A DNA stretch of 64,000 nucleotides from FLUQ01 sp031550605 (GTDB lineage: Bacteria; Desulfobacterota; Desulfovibrionia; Desulfovibrionales; Desulfovibrionaceae). The translations under genes and the position numbers were made by a program. Location: assembly GCA_031550605.1 (NCBI GenBank), contig JAVBOK010000008.1, forward strand, positions 1 through 64,000. The letters run 5' to 3'. Positions within the stretch are counted from its first letter, which is position 1. Each line of letters begins with the position of its first letter. Under the pieces are notes generated by a model, which was given only the letters and a program-made list of their open reading frames with translations, made no database searches and was not told the DNA's origin. Of the stretch, positions 9,091 through 17,854 are shown piece after piece.

Positions 9091-9504
9091 CGACAATTGT
9101 TTGAAGCGGCCCGCGGCGGTGTTATGCAAACCCGCCGCAGCGCCGCGAAACCGGATCCGCCGCTCCGGCGGACGAGGCTGTCGGCAACGTCTTCTTTAAA
9201 ATTCTCCATTGCCGGGCCGGGGGGGGCGCAAACCCCGCGAGGGCGGACGGGCGGGCCGCCCGTCCTTTCCGTTGGGGGGCAGTCGCCCGTGCGGGCCGGC
9301 TTCGGAACGTCCGCGGGCGGGTGGCCAGTTCCGCTTTTGTGTCGCCGGATTTGAAAAACGGCGGCAGGATTTGCCTCCGGAATTTTTGCGACCGGCTGGC
9401 GCGGGCGTTTTCCATCCGCGGCGGGCGTGAAAAAGCCTTGCGCTCCGCGCGCATGCGCGTCATAAGGAAACGGCTTTGCCACCCGATCCGATGGAGCGAA
9501 ACGC
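9091..9504. other. Non-coding stretch before the beta-CASP hydrolase
   Basis: This 414-bp stretch carries no convincing gene; short open frames here lack ribosome-binding sites and family resemblance. It holds a perfect 10-bp inverted repeat with a single central base at 9245-9265 (GGACGGGCGG / CCGCCCGTCC) and a 12-nt palindrome CGCGCATGCGCG near 9447. I could not point to a firm promoter for the downstream gene. Confidence 0.5.
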
Positions 9505-11115
9505 ATGAAAGTACAATTCCTCGGCGCCGCCCAGACAGTCACCGGCTCCTGCTATATGATCGAAGCGAACAACGTGCGTTTTGCCGTGGACTGCGGCATG
9601 CACCAGGGCAATGCGGCCATTGAGGACCGCAACGACGATACGGAAACATACCGTGCCGGCGATATTGATTTTTTTCTGGTCACCCACGCCCATATCGACC
9701 ATTCGGGCCTGCTGCCGCGCATGGTGCAGGAAGGGTTCCGGGGGCCGGTCTATTGTACCGAACCCACCCGCGATCTGCTTGAAATCATGCTGGTCGACAG
9801 CGCTCATATTCAGGAAATGGAAGCGGAATGGAAAACCCGCAAGCTCAAACGCCGGGGGGCGAAACCCGTGCCGCCGCTCTATACCCGGGAAGATGCGGCC
9901 AAAGTGCTGCCTCTGCTTTCCTCGGTCGGCTACGACGCGAGCTTTGAACCCGCGCCCGGCGTCCGGGTCACGTATCGCAACGCGGGGCATATTCTGGGCG
10001 CGGCGTTTCTGGAAATCACGGTCAACGGCGGCGAGTCCGAAACCAGGCTGGTGTTTTCCGGCGACCTGGGCCGTCCGGGCGCGCTGCTGGTGGATGATGC
10101 GGACATACCCGCGCTGCGGGCCGATTATCTGTTTTTGGAATCAACCTACGGAGATCGGGACCACAAAAACGAAAACACCAGCCGCGAGGAACTGGCGGAA
10201 GCGATCCGCTACAGCCATGCGCACGGCGAAAAGGTAATCATCCCGGCTTTCGCCGTGGAGCGCACGCAGGAAATCCTTTATTCCCTGTTTCTGCTGCACA
10301 AGGCGGGAAAACTGCCGCCGGGCCTGCCCGTCTTTGTGGACAGCCCCCTGGCCATCCGGGCCACGGAAATTTTCCGCCGCTATCCGAAATATTTCGACGA
10401 CGAATTGAAGGCCGTGATTGCGCAAGGCGAGGACCCTTTTGCCCTGCCGGGGCTGCGCTACACCCTGTCCACCCAGGAATCGCAGGCCATCAACTCAACC
10501 CCCGGCTGCGCGGTCATCATTTCGGCCAGCGGCATGTGCAATGCGGGCAGGGTCAAGCACCACCTGCGCCACAACCTGTGGCGGCCGGGCGCCAGCATCG
10601 TGTTCGTCGGCTATCAGGGCGTGGGCACGCCCGGCCGCAAGATCGTGGACGGGGCGCAGTCCCTGCGCATTCTGGGCGAGGACACGGCGGTCAAAGCCAG
10701 GATTTTCACCATCGGCGGTTTTTCCGGCCATGCCGGGCAAAGCCAGATCCTGCGCTGGGTCGGGCAGTTCGCCCGCGCCGACATGACCGTCATCCTGGTG
10801 CATGGCGAAGACAAGGCCCAGAAGATTCTGTCCGGCCTGCTGCATGAGCGCTTCAACCTGAAGGTGCTTGTTCCCTCTTATCTGGAGGAGATGACCCTGG
10901 CCCCGGGCAAGGAAGTCATGATCCAGGTGGACGCCGCCAAGGCCGCTCCCCGCGTGGACTGGGAAATCCTGGTCAACGACCTGGAGGCGAAAGTCGCCCT
11001 GCTGCGCGCCAGGATGCCCAGGCTGCCGCAGCACGAATGGCCGGCCCAGGCGGAACTGCGGGACAAGCTGCTGGAAATCAACAGCGAACTGCTGCGTTTT
11101 GTGACGCAGGTGTAG
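9505..11115 (+). CDS. MBL-fold beta-CASP metallo-hydrolase (RNA-processing type)
   Basis: A 536-residue cytoplasmic metallo-beta-lactamase-fold protein with a beta-CASP insertion and an RMMBL C-terminal segment, the architecture of zinc-dependent ribonucleases related to CPSF-73. The zinc motif HAHIDH is at residues 61-66. The beta-CASP part has the SASGMCNAGRVKHHL block and the VGYQGVGTPGRK block. The RMMBL motif GFSGHAGQ follows. The C-terminal 100 residues carry no domain I recognise. rsmD starts 3 nt after its stop, then coaD overlaps rsmD, so these three probably share a transcript. Substrate specificity (exo- or endonuclease, RNA or other phosphodiester) is not decided by sequence. Confidence 0.85.
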   Translation: MKVQFLGAAQTVTGSCYMIEANNVRFAVDCGMHQGNAAIEDRNDDTETYRAGDIDFFLVTHAHIDHSGLLPRMVQEGFRGPVYCTEPTRDLLEIMLVDSAHIQEMEAEWKTRKLKRRGAKPVPPLYTREDAAKVLPLLSSVGYDASFEPAPGVRVTYRNAGHILGAAFLEITVNGGESETRLVFSGDLGRPGALLVDDADIPALRADYLFLESTYGDRDHKNENTSREELAEAIRYSHAHGEKVIIPAFAVERTQEILYSLFLLHKAGKLPPGLPVFVDSPLAIRATEIFRRYPKYFDDELKAVIAQGEDPFALPGLRYTLSTQESQAINSTPGCAVIISASGMCNAGRVKHHLRHNLWRPGASIVFVGYQGVGTPGRKIVDGAQSLRILGEDTAVKARIFTIGGFSGHAGQSQILRWVGQFARADMTVILVHGEDKAQKILSGLLHERFNLKVLVPSYLEEMTLAPGKEVMIQVDAAKAAPRVDWEILVNDLEAKVALLRARMPRLPQHEWPAQAELRDKLLEINSELLRFVTQV

Positions 11116-11118
11116 GCC

Positions 11119-11679
11119 ATGCGTATTTTGTCCGGAGAATTCAAGGGGCGGTCCCTGAAAACCACCATCGGCCCCGGCTATCGCCCGGCCATGGGCAAGG
11201 TGCGTTCCGCGCTGTTTTCCATGCTCGAAGCCAGGGGCGTGAACTGGCCGGAAACCCGGGTGCTTGATCTGTTCGCCGGCAGCGGCAGCCTGGGGTTTGA
11301 AGCTCTCAGCCGGGGAGCGGCCCAGGCCGTTTTTGTGGAGGCCGGGGCCAAAGCCGCGGCCCTGATTGCGGAAAACGCGAACCGCTTCGGCCTGCCGCCC
11401 GACCGCTGGCAGGTGCACGCGGTCCAGGCGCGCGTCTTTTTAAGCACGCGGTGCGCCGGGCCTTTTGATCTCATTTTCATTGATCCGCCGTATGAGGGCG
11501 GTTTTTTGTCCGCCACCCTCAACGCGGTGCTGCGGGGCGGGTGGCTTGCGCCGGACGGTCTGGTCAATGCCGAAGTGGAACGGCGTCTCGATATCGACGC
11601 GGAAAACGGCTTCCCCCCCCTGTGCTGTGAAACCGACAGAACGTACGGACAAACGCGGGTGATTCTATGGTCCCTTTAA
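11119..11679 (+). CDS. rsmD: 16S rRNA (guanine(966)-N(2))-methyltransferase
   Basis: A 186-residue class I methyltransferase that modifies G966 of 16S rRNA in the small subunit. The N terminus MRILSGEFKGRSL is typical of RsmD. The SAM-binding motif LDLFAGSGSLGFEALSRGA lies near residue 50, and the catalytic FIDPPYEGG (N6/N2-methyltransferase DPPY) near residue 117. The length matches the family. The start is 3 nt after the preceding hydrolase stop, and the end overlaps coaD by 13 nt; rsmD-coaD pairing is common in bacteria. Confidence 0.93.
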   Translation: MRILSGEFKGRSLKTTIGPGYRPAMGKVRSALFSMLEARGVNWPETRVLDLFAGSGSLGFEALSRGAAQAVFVEAGAKAAALIAENANRFGLPPDRWQVHAVQARVFLSTRCAGPFDLIFIDPPYEGGFLSATLNAVLRGGWLAPDGLVNAEVERRLDIDAENGFPPLCCETDRTYGQTRVILWSL

Positions 11680-12197
11680 ACGAGCGCATTGCGGTGTACC
11701 CCGGCACCTTCGACCCCCTGACCAACGGGCACGTCAGCCTGACCCGCCGGGCCTGCGAGATTTTCGAAACGGTGATCCTGGCCGTGGCCGGGGATACGGG
11801 AAAATCGGAACTGTTCACCGTGGACGAACGCGTGGCCTTGGCCAAAGCCGTATTCAAGGACAGCCCCCAGGTCAAGGTCATGGCGTTTAACGGGCTGACG
11901 GTGGAGTTCGCGGCCGCCTGCGGGGCGAAAGTTCTGATCCGGGGGCTGCGGGCCATCTCCGATTTCGACTATGAACTGCAACTGGCGCTGCTCAACCGCA
12001 AACTGCGGCATGACGTCCAGACCATGTTTCTGATGACCGATTACCAGTGGTTGTACGTCAGTTCGACCATCGTCAAGGCGGCGGCCCGACTGAACGGCAA
12101 CGTCAAGGGGCTGGTGCCGGAACCGGTGCGCAAGAGCCTGCTGGAAAAATACGGATACCCCTATGAGCCTCTGGGGGATGACGAACGGGGGGATTAG
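11667..12197 (+). CDS. coaD: Phosphopantetheine adenylyltransferase
   Basis: A 176-residue nucleotidyltransferase that adenylates 4'-phosphopantetheine, the penultimate step of coenzyme A synthesis. Family hallmarks are the YPGTFDPLTNGH nucleotide-binding motif near the N terminus, LIRGLRAISDFDYE in the middle, and the C-terminal YVSSTIVKAAARLNG (the SSTxVR/K-type motif). The start lies inside rsmD, giving a 13-nt overlap and suggesting translational coupling. It appears complete. Confidence 0.95.
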   Translation: MVPLNERIAVYPGTFDPLTNGHVSLTRRACEIFETVILAVAGDTGKSELFTVDERVALAKAVFKDSPQVKVMAFNGLTVEFAAACGAKVLIRGLRAISDFDYELQLALLNRKLRHDVQTMFLMTDYQWLYVSSTIVKAAARLNGNVKGLVPEPVRKSLLEKYGYPYEPLGDDERGD

Positions 12198-12211
12198 GGC
12201 ATTGCGGCTGT

Positions 12212-12272
12212 GAAAAGGCCGCACCGCTCTGACGGCTGCGGAGCGGACGCCCGCAAGCGGCAGCGCCGCGTG
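12212..12272. repeat. GC-rich intergenic element, variant A
   Basis: This stretch between coaD and glk starts GAAAAGGC and ends in CCCGCAAGCGG, then CAGCGC and GCGTG. The latter half is shared, with small changes, with the element at 21954-22014. It looks like a diverged member of a palindromic intergenic family. Confidence 0.4.
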
Positions 12273-12365
12273 CCTTCAGGACGGTCCGTTGCGGTTTGGC
12301 GTTTTCACGATTGGCTCCGTGAGAAATTTCAAAGGCAATTTGCGCAAAGACAGACGGGAGGCATT

Positions 12366-13445
12366 ATGGGCACCATGCCTGCGGAAGCCCGGAATATTCT
12401 GGCCGCGGACATCGGCGGCACCCACAGTCGTTTTGCCGTGTTCCGCCTGCGTGTTCTGACCGAAAACGGACGGAAACGCGCGGCGCTCCGTCTGGTGCGC
12501 AAAGTCCGGCTGCGCACGCAGCACAGCGGCGGATCGGCGGAGCTTATCCGCGCGCTTGCCGCCACAACCGCCGACGACGGCGCCTACCTGACCCCGGTTT
12601 CGCCTGAACCTGTGCCCTTGTCGCTGGCCGTGCTGGCCGTTCCCGGTCCGGCGGCCGGTTCCGACCCGGCCCATGGCCCGAACGACGAAGTCTGCCTGTG
12701 CCCCAACATCCCCTGGCCCATGGTGCAGGCGGATATCAGAACGGCCTTGGGGAATGTTCCCGTGCGGCTGATCAATGATTTCGCGGCTCAGGGCTTCGCC
12801 TGCGCGGGCGTGCCCGGCGCGCTGGACATCCTCGGCGTGTTGCCGGGCGCGGCGCATGCCGCCCCCGCGGGAGCACCCCTGGCCGTGGTCGGCGCGGGCA
12901 CGGGGCTGGGCCAGTGCCTGGTGCTGCCCGGAAATCCGCCGAAAGTGCTTGGGTCGGAGGGCGGCCATTCTCTGTTCGCTTTCGCGGGAGAAGAGGAATT
13001 CGCTTACGCCGCGTATCTGGCGAAAGCAACGGGCCGGGCGGAAATCATCAAGGACATGGTGCTGTCCGGCGGGGGGCTGGCCCGCCTGTACGCTTTTCAT
13101 GCCGGCGAGACGCTGGACCCGCACGACGTCCCGGCCAGGGCCGCCGCCCATCCCGTGGTCCTGGAATGGATGGCCCGTTTCTACGCCCGGTCCTGCCGTG
13201 ATTTCGTGCTGAACGCCATGGCGCTGGGCGGCCTGTTCATCACCGGCGGGCTGGCCGCCCACCTGAACGGCCTGCTCGCGCATCCCGCTTTTGCCGCGAC
13301 GTTTCGCAACGAACCGGCCATGGGCCACATTCTTGCCGCCGTCCCGGTGCATCATTTCCGCAACCAGGACGCGGGGCTGTGGGGTTCGGCCGTTTTCGCC
13401 GCCCTGGCTCTGCATCCGGGCGCGGCTTTGGTTGCGGAGGATTGA
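12366..13445 (+). CDS. glk: Glucokinase (Glk family)
   Basis: A 359-residue ATP-dependent glucokinase of the Glk (not ROK) type, forming glucose 6-phosphate. The phosphate-binding motif AADIGGTHSRFAVF is near the N terminus. LINDFAAQGFA, VVGAGTGLGQCLV and GSEGGHSLFAF supply the substrate-binding and catalytic region, and FITGGLAAHL the adenosine-binding part. ATG 12366 has GGGAGG 4 nt upstream; the frame is open further upstream but that part has no resemblance to the family. With pgl at 27.3 kb it indicates glucose-phosphate/pentose-phosphate capacity. The 27-bp gap to the convergent miaA end leaves little room for a terminator. Confidence 0.92.
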   Translation: MGTMPAEARNILAADIGGTHSRFAVFRLRVLTENGRKRAALRLVRKVRLRTQHSGGSAELIRALAATTADDGAYLTPVSPEPVPLSLAVLAVPGPAAGSDPAHGPNDEVCLCPNIPWPMVQADIRTALGNVPVRLINDFAAQGFACAGVPGALDILGVLPGAAHAAPAGAPLAVVGAGTGLGQCLVLPGNPPKVLGSEGGHSLFAFAGEEEFAYAAYLAKATGRAEIIKDMVLSGGGLARLYAFHAGETLDPHDVPARAAAHPVVLEWMARFYARSCRDFVLNAMALGGLFITGGLAAHLNGLLAHPAFAATFRNEPAMGHILAAVPVHHFRNQDAGLWGSAVFAALALHPGAALVAED

Positions 13446-13472
13446 GCGGCATTCGCCGGTTCGGAATTGGAA

Positions 13473-14402
13473 TCACCGCCCCAGATGTCTGGCGCAGGCG
13501 GCCAGCAGGCCGTCCGTGTCGTCGGGAACCAGATGGAGCAGGCTGTTGTCGCGCCTGAACCAGGTGATCTGGCGCTTGGCGTAATCGCGGGTGTGTTGCA
13601 GCCACCGGGCCTTGCAGGTGTCGAGATCCGTTTTTCCGGTCAGGTGCGCGTGCAGTTCGGCGCACCCGATGCCGCTCCAGCCGGGGGCGTCAGGGTCGGG
13701 ACAGCGTTCCAGGGCGGCCAGGGCCTCCCGCAGTGCCCCGGCTTCGATCATGGCCTCAATCCGGGTTTGCAGGCGCGGGGTCAACTCGCCCAACGACACG
13801 TCCAGGCAGATGCCCAGGGCGTCGTAGGCTCCGGCGGGACGGGGCAGATCATGCCAGTAGCCCAGCGGTTTGCCGGTGGCCTCCAGAACCTCCAGGGCGC
13901 GGGTGATGCGCTGGCTGTCGTTGGGGTGCAGCTTCGCGGCGGAACGGGGATCGCGATCCCGCAGCACGGCGTGCAGGGCCCGGGGGCCTTCGGCTTTGCA
14001 GCGTTCCTGCCAGGCTTTGGACAGGGCTTCCGGCACCGGCGGGATGGCGGCTATGCCCCCCAGCAGCGCGTTCAGATACAGGCCCGTGCCTCCGGTCAGA
14101 ATCGGGACGCGGCTTGCGGCGTGCGCGGCGGCAATGGCGTCCCGGGCCAGGGCGGCGTATTTTCCGGCGCTCAATTTTTCCGCGCAGCGCAAAAAGCCGT
14201 ACAGAGCATGGGGAACGCGGTTTTTTTCTTCATCCGCCGGCTGGGCGGTGATGATGGGAAAGTCCGCATAGACCTGGCGGGAATCGGCATTGATGACGGT
14301 CCCGCCGACGGCGGACGCGGCAGCCAGGGCCGCGGCGCTTTTGCCCGTGCCCGTGGCCCCGGCGATGACGATCACCGGCAATGGCGTTTGCGCCGCGTTC
14401 AT
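13473..14402 (-). CDS. miaA: tRNA dimethylallyltransferase
   Basis: A 309-residue enzyme that transfers a dimethylallyl group to the N6 of A37 in tRNAs reading UNN codons. The P-loop GATGTGKS is near residue 15, followed by the family motif INADSRQVYADFPIITAQP. LTGGTGLYLNALLGG in the middle and YAKRQITWFRRD near the C terminus are also diagnostic. Length is normal. Its start overlaps the stop of the upstream binding-protein/pseudo-deaminase fusion by 4 nt (ATGA), so translation of the two is probably coupled. Confidence 0.95.
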   Translation of the reverse strand: MNAAQTPLPVIVIAGATGTGKSAAALAAASAVGGTVINADSRQVYADFPIITAQPADEEKNRVPHALYGFLRCAEKLSAGKYAALARDAIAAAHAASRVPILTGGTGLYLNALLGGIAAIPPVPEALSKAWQERCKAEGPRALHAVLRDRDPRSAAKLHPNDSQRITRALEVLEATGKPLGYWHDLPRPAGAYDALGICLDVSLGELTPRLQTRIEAMIEAGALREALAALERCPDPDAPGWSGIGCAELHAHLTGKTDLDTCKARWLQHTRDYAKRQITWFRRDNSLLHLVPDDTDGLLAACARHLGR

Positions 14403-15559
14403 TCGATGTTGAGAGTGTCCGCTTTGGGCAGGACCGGATTGGGCAGCATTTCGCCGACCATTCTGGCGGCTGCCGCCCCGGAATTCGAAGCGCCGACCGC
14501 CAGGATGCCCCGGCCGAATTCATACAGAAACTGCAGATCGTCCGCGCTGAGGGGCACGGCTCTGCCGTTCTGGTCGGCGCAAAGCGCGGCGCGGATTTCG
14601 ATATCCCCCGCGCCCACGGCGGCAGTCACCGCCGAGGTCACGGCGCTGACCGAAAGGCGTCTGTCCGCGTTTTCCACCAGGCTGCCGGCATGGATTTTGC
14701 CGGTCGCCGTCAACACCGCGGCGCCGTAAGTTTTTTTCCCGTACGGGGCATAGGAGGTGAGCGTGGCGTTTTTGGCGGCCTGCAGCAGGTTGCTGATTTC
14801 CTCCGCCGTGGGTTCGGTGACGAACCATTTGCGGTAGATGCGGTTGTATTCGCCGCTTTCAATGACCCGTTTCAGGCCCGTGTTGACCAGCTTCAGAATG
14901 TCGCCGCGGTTGCGGTTGACCGCGAAACGCAGTTCCGTGACCCCCAGCGGCGTGCCCAGGGTGGTGATGCCGGTGTAGCCCAGCTTGTTCATGTAATAAT
15001 AGGCGTTCTGCACCGGGCCGCAGTATCCGACGACCTCGTCGCGGAACAGGGCCTTGATGGGCGATACTTTGTCCTTGAATGTCTTGATGTTGACCCCGCC
15101 GAAATTCTCCAGCAGGCGGTGCTGGTACGATCCCTGCTCCACGGATACCGCCTGCCCCCGCAAAAAGGTCGCGTTGGGAAAACGGTTGTATACCTTGGTG
15201 AACAGCCGGATGGGCAGGACGAAAGTGGGTTTGTCGGCAAAGGAGTACTGTTTCGCGCGCTGCTCCGTCCTGACCATGCCGGAAGTCACATTGATGGTGC
15301 CGGACGAGAGTTCGAGCAGCAGGATATCCCACTGCAGCGGCCGCATTTCCAGATGGGCGCTGTCCTTGAACAGGGCCTGGACCAGCTCCACTTCGAAGCC
15401 GACGGCTTTGCCCCCCGGATCCTGAAAGGAAAAGGGCGGAAATTCGCGGTCATAGCCGTAGACGACCCGCACCGGTTCCGCGGTCGCCGCGGCTGCCGGG
15501 GCGGGGCAGGGCAGGGCCAGGAAGAGGATGGCGGCGATATGGAAAAGCATGCGGCGCAT
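14399..15559 (-). CDS. Secreted SBP_bac_3 domain fused to an inactive cytidine-deaminase-like domain
   Basis: A 386-residue exported protein with two domains. Residues 1-26 are a signal peptide. Residues ~28-249 are an amino-acid-type solute-binding domain (FPPFSF near 40; MVRTEQRAKQYSFADKP at 96-111, holding the arginine that normally grips a carboxylate). Residues ~252-380 align end to end with free-standing cytidine deaminases: SYAPYG at 269-274, GAAVLTATGKIHAG at 279-292, VEN at 295-297, and MVGEMLP at 368-373. The zinc and catalytic positions are replaced: the CAE motif reads SAV (305-307) and the PCGAC motif reads PLSAD (336-340). The substrate asparagine before VEN is leucine. I infer a non-catalytic ligand-binding module. 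AGGTG precedes the start; the stop overlaps miaA. No transport genes adjoin it. Confidence 0.8.
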   Translation of the reverse strand: MRRMLFHIAAILFLALPCPAPAAAATAEPVRVVYGYDREFPPFSFQDPGGKAVGFEVELVQALFKDSAHLEMRPLQWDILLLELSSGTINVTSGMVRTEQRAKQYSFADKPTFVLPIRLFTKVYNRFPNATFLRGQAVSVEQGSYQHRLLENFGGVNIKTFKDKVSPIKALFRDEVVGYCGPVQNAYYYMNKLGYTGITTLGTPLGVTELRFAVNRNRGDILKLVNTGLKRVIESGEYNRIYRKWFVTEPTAEEISNLLQAAKNATLTSYAPYGKKTYGAAVLTATGKIHAGSLVENADRRLSVSAVTSAVTAAVGAGDIEIRAALCADQNGRAVPLSADDLQFLYEFGRGILAVGASNSGAAAARMVGEMLPNPVLPKADTLNIE

Positions 15560-15640
15560 GGGGGTTCACCTCGTCTGCGTATTTCGGTACAGTAGCACAT
15601 CCGTCTGGCGCGCGCCAGACCCGCTCGACAGGGGGCTTTT

Positions 15641-16165
15641 ATGATCGCGGTTCCGGAATGCAGGGATCTTATCGGCACGCTTGCCGCAATGCTTACCCGC
15701 GCGGGGTTTCGCCTGGCCACGGCCGAATCGTGCACCGGCGGGCTGGTCGCGGCCGCCTGCACGGACATGGCGGGCAGCTCCGACTGGTTCAACGGGGGGG
15801 TTGTCTCCTACGCCAACGAACTGAAAGCCGCCCTGCTGCGTGTGCCCGAAGAAACCATCGCCCGGCGCGGCGCGGTGAGTGAAGACGTCGTGCGGCACAT
15901 GGCCGCCAACGTGCTGGAGGTCTGCGGGGCCCAGGCGGGCATCGCGGTTTCCGGGGTGGCCGGCCCGAGCGGGGGCACAAAGGAAAAACCCGTGGGCACG
16001 GTCTGGATCGCCTGGTCCTTGCGGAAGGCGGACGGCGCTGTCAGCGTGCGGGCCGCCCGCCACAATTTTTCCGGCGGCAGGGCGGACGTGCGGCGCGCCG
16101 CCGTTCTGGCCGCGCTGCGCGGCATGGTTTCTCTGCTGCAGGAAGAGGGGCCTGCTTCTCAATAA
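15641..16165 (+). CDS. pncC: Nicotinamide-nucleotide amidohydrolase (CinA C-terminal family)
   Basis: A 174-residue stand-alone CinA C-terminal domain. PncC deamidates nicotinamide mononucleotide to nicotinate mononucleotide in the pyridine-nucleotide salvage cycle. Signature motifs are LATAESCTGGLVAA, WFNGGVVSYANELKAALL and GIAVSGVAGPSGGT near residue 110. Length is normal for the domain without the N-terminal MoaB-like part. AGGGGG sits about 5 nt before the start. A 15-bp inverted repeat spans its stop codon and acts as a probable convergent terminator with the downstream minus-strand transporter gene. Confidence 0.9.
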   Translation: MIAVPECRDLIGTLAAMLTRAGFRLATAESCTGGLVAAACTDMAGSSDWFNGGVVSYANELKAALLRVPEETIARRGAVSEDVVRHMAANVLEVCGAQAGIAVSGVAGPSGGTKEKPVGTVWIAWSLRKADGAVSVRAARHNFSGGRADVRRAAVLAALRGMVSLLQEEGPASQ

Positions 16166-16207
16166 CCCGGCTTTCTTTGCCGCGTCGTTTTTTTGAGAGG
16201 CAGGCCC
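16148..16207 (+). terminator. Long inverted repeat spanning the pncC stop
   Basis: GGGCCTGCTTCTCAA (16148-16162) can pair with TTGAGAGGCAGGCCC (16193-16207), 14 of 15 positions, with a 30-nt loop holding the end of pncC. GTTCGTTTTT follows on the plus strand. It lies between convergent genes and is the best terminator candidate there. Confidence 0.6.
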
Positions 16208-16220
16208 GTTCGTTTTTCGG

Positions 16221-17663
16221 CTAATCCTCCGCGCCGTGGTCCGTACTGACCGGCTTGAGGGCGTTTTTTCCCGTATCGCGCGGGGTCTGGGTGAAAATCA
16301 GGCAGGTGATCACGCTGATTATCCCGACCCAGGTAAACGAATTGGAGAACACGATCTGCAACTGCTGCGGGGTCGGCGCATTCCCGAAAGCGTCCGTAAA
16401 GCCGTCCAGCAACGCCGCGGCCATGGCCACGCCGCAGCTGGCGGAAACCTGCATGGTCACGGACAAGAGGCCGTTGCCCGCGCTGGCGTCGGCATCGTCA
16501 AGATCGATCAGGGTCACGGAGTTCATGGCCGTGAACTGCATGGAATTGATGACCCCGAACACGCCCAGCAAAAGCAGCAGCCACACGTAGTGGGTACGGG
16601 AGTCAATCAGGGAGAAGGCGGCGATCAGTCCGCCCAGCAGCAGCGTGTTGACCGACAGGAAGCGGCGGAAACCGAAGCGTGCCACCAGCGGATTGATCAT
16701 GTTCTTGCCCGCGATGCCCGCCACGGCGGACGGGATCATGGTCAGGCCGGCCATGGTCGGCGAAAAGCCCAGGGCAAGCTGCAGAAAAAGCGGCAGCATG
16801 AAAGGCATGGCGCCTGATCCGAGGCGGGAGAAAAGGTTGCCGAGAATGCCCACCGCGAAACTGCGGGTGCTGAACAGGCGGGCGCTGAACAGCGGGTGTT
16901 CCATATGCGCCGCCCGCACCCAGTAAAAAGCCAGCAGCAGCAGGCCCAGAACGCACAGAATCGTGGATTGGGCCTTGGGCAGGTGCAGTTCCCCCAGCCC
17001 CTCCATGGCCAGGGACACCAGGATCATGGCTCCGCTGAACAGAACAAAGCCTTTCCAGTCGAATTTCCAGTGGGCGTCGCTCGCCAGCGCGGGCATATAC
17101 CGCCAGGTCAGAAACCCTCCGATAATGCCGACGGGCAGATTGATCAGAAAAATCCAGTGCCAACTGGCATACTCCACCAGAAATCCTCCGGTGACCGGGC
17201 CCATCAGCGGTCCGATCAGACCGGGGATGGTGATAAAACTGAGCATCTGGACCAACTGGTGCCTGGGGTACGCGCGAATGACCGCCAGCCGCCCCACGGG
17301 CACCATCAGCGCGCCGCCGACGCCCTGCAGAATGCGGGAAAGCACGAGAAACTCCAGCCGGGGGGAAAGGGCGCACAGCAGCGAACCCAGGGTGAACAAA
17401 AATATGGCCCCGATGAAGACGCGCCGGATGCCGAAATGGTCCGCCATCCAGCCCGAGGCCGGAATCAGCAGGGCGCAGGTCAGCATATAGGCGATGACCA
17501 CCGACTGCATGCGCAGGGGGTCGACCCGCAAATCGACGGCCATGGCCGGCAGGGCCGTATTCAAAATGGTGCCGTCCAGCATCTGCATGAAAAAGGCGAC
17601 AGCCACCAGCCAGGGCAGGACACGAGCGCTTTGCGGCGAAAGTGAATCCGATGTGAAGGTCAT
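16221..17663 (-). CDS. DHA2-family MFS exporter, MdtD-like
   Basis: A 480-residue inner-membrane major facilitator superfamily transporter of the drug:H+ antiporter-2 family, expected to have about 14 transmembrane helices. The first helix carries the family motif MQMLDGTILNTALPAMA. Motif A-like GWMADHFGIRRVF, motif C region GLIGPLMGPVTGGFLVEYASWHWIF and MVPVGRLAVI follow. Overall it reads like E. coli MdtD. I chose ATG 17663 because AAGGATGG lies upstream; earlier in-frame codons encode non-family sequence. No regulator or membrane-fusion partner adjoins it. The substrate is unknown; drug or metabolite export is a family-level inference. It is divergent from argF. Confidence 0.88.
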   Translation of the reverse strand: MTFTSDSLSPQSARVLPWLVAVAFFMQMLDGTILNTALPAMAVDLRVDPLRMQSVVIAYMLTCALLIPASGWMADHFGIRRVFIGAIFLFTLGSLLCALSPRLEFLVLSRILQGVGGALMVPVGRLAVIRAYPRHQLVQMLSFITIPGLIGPLMGPVTGGFLVEYASWHWIFLINLPVGIIGGFLTWRYMPALASDAHWKFDWKGFVLFSGAMILVSLAMEGLGELHLPKAQSTILCVLGLLLLAFYWVRAAHMEHPLFSARLFSTRSFAVGILGNLFSRLGSGAMPFMLPLFLQLALGFSPTMAGLTMIPSAVAGIAGKNMINPLVARFGFRRFLSVNTLLLGGLIAAFSLIDSRTHYVWLLLLLGVFGVINSMQFTAMNSVTLIDLDDADASAGNGLLSVTMQVSASCGVAMAAALLDGFTDAFGNAPTPQQLQIVFSNSFTWVGIISVITCLIFTQTPRDTGKNALKPVSTDHGAED

Positions 17664-17801
17664 ATCCGCATTACCATCCTTATCCTGAAAACATATACGC
17701 GGGATGCGTATTGTCCAGGGCAGTCCATGCAAGAAATGCCGGTCAGGATTCGCGCGCAAACCCTTGCCGCGAAATTGCCGCAGGCGGGTTTTGCCCAACG
17801 G

Positions 17802-17854
17802 GCCGGCGCCGGAGCGGGCGTGCCTTGGCAAACCCCGGACTTGCGGGGTTTGCC
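17802..17854. repeat. 47-nt intergenic repeat, copy 2, with hairpin
   Basis: Positions 17802-17848 repeat 1654-1700 with three mismatches. In this copy the 3' part forms a perfect 11-bp stem (GGCAAACCCCG / CGGGGTTTGCC, 17827-17854) with a 6-nt loop. It lies between divergent genes, so it is not simply a terminator of either. Confidence 0.65.

Noticed and set aside
9097..9354. Short open frames between the glycine-zipper lipoprotein and the beta-CASP hydrolase
   Set aside because: Low-complexity Arg/Pro/Gly translation, no ribosome-binding sites, and they cross strong inverted repeats.
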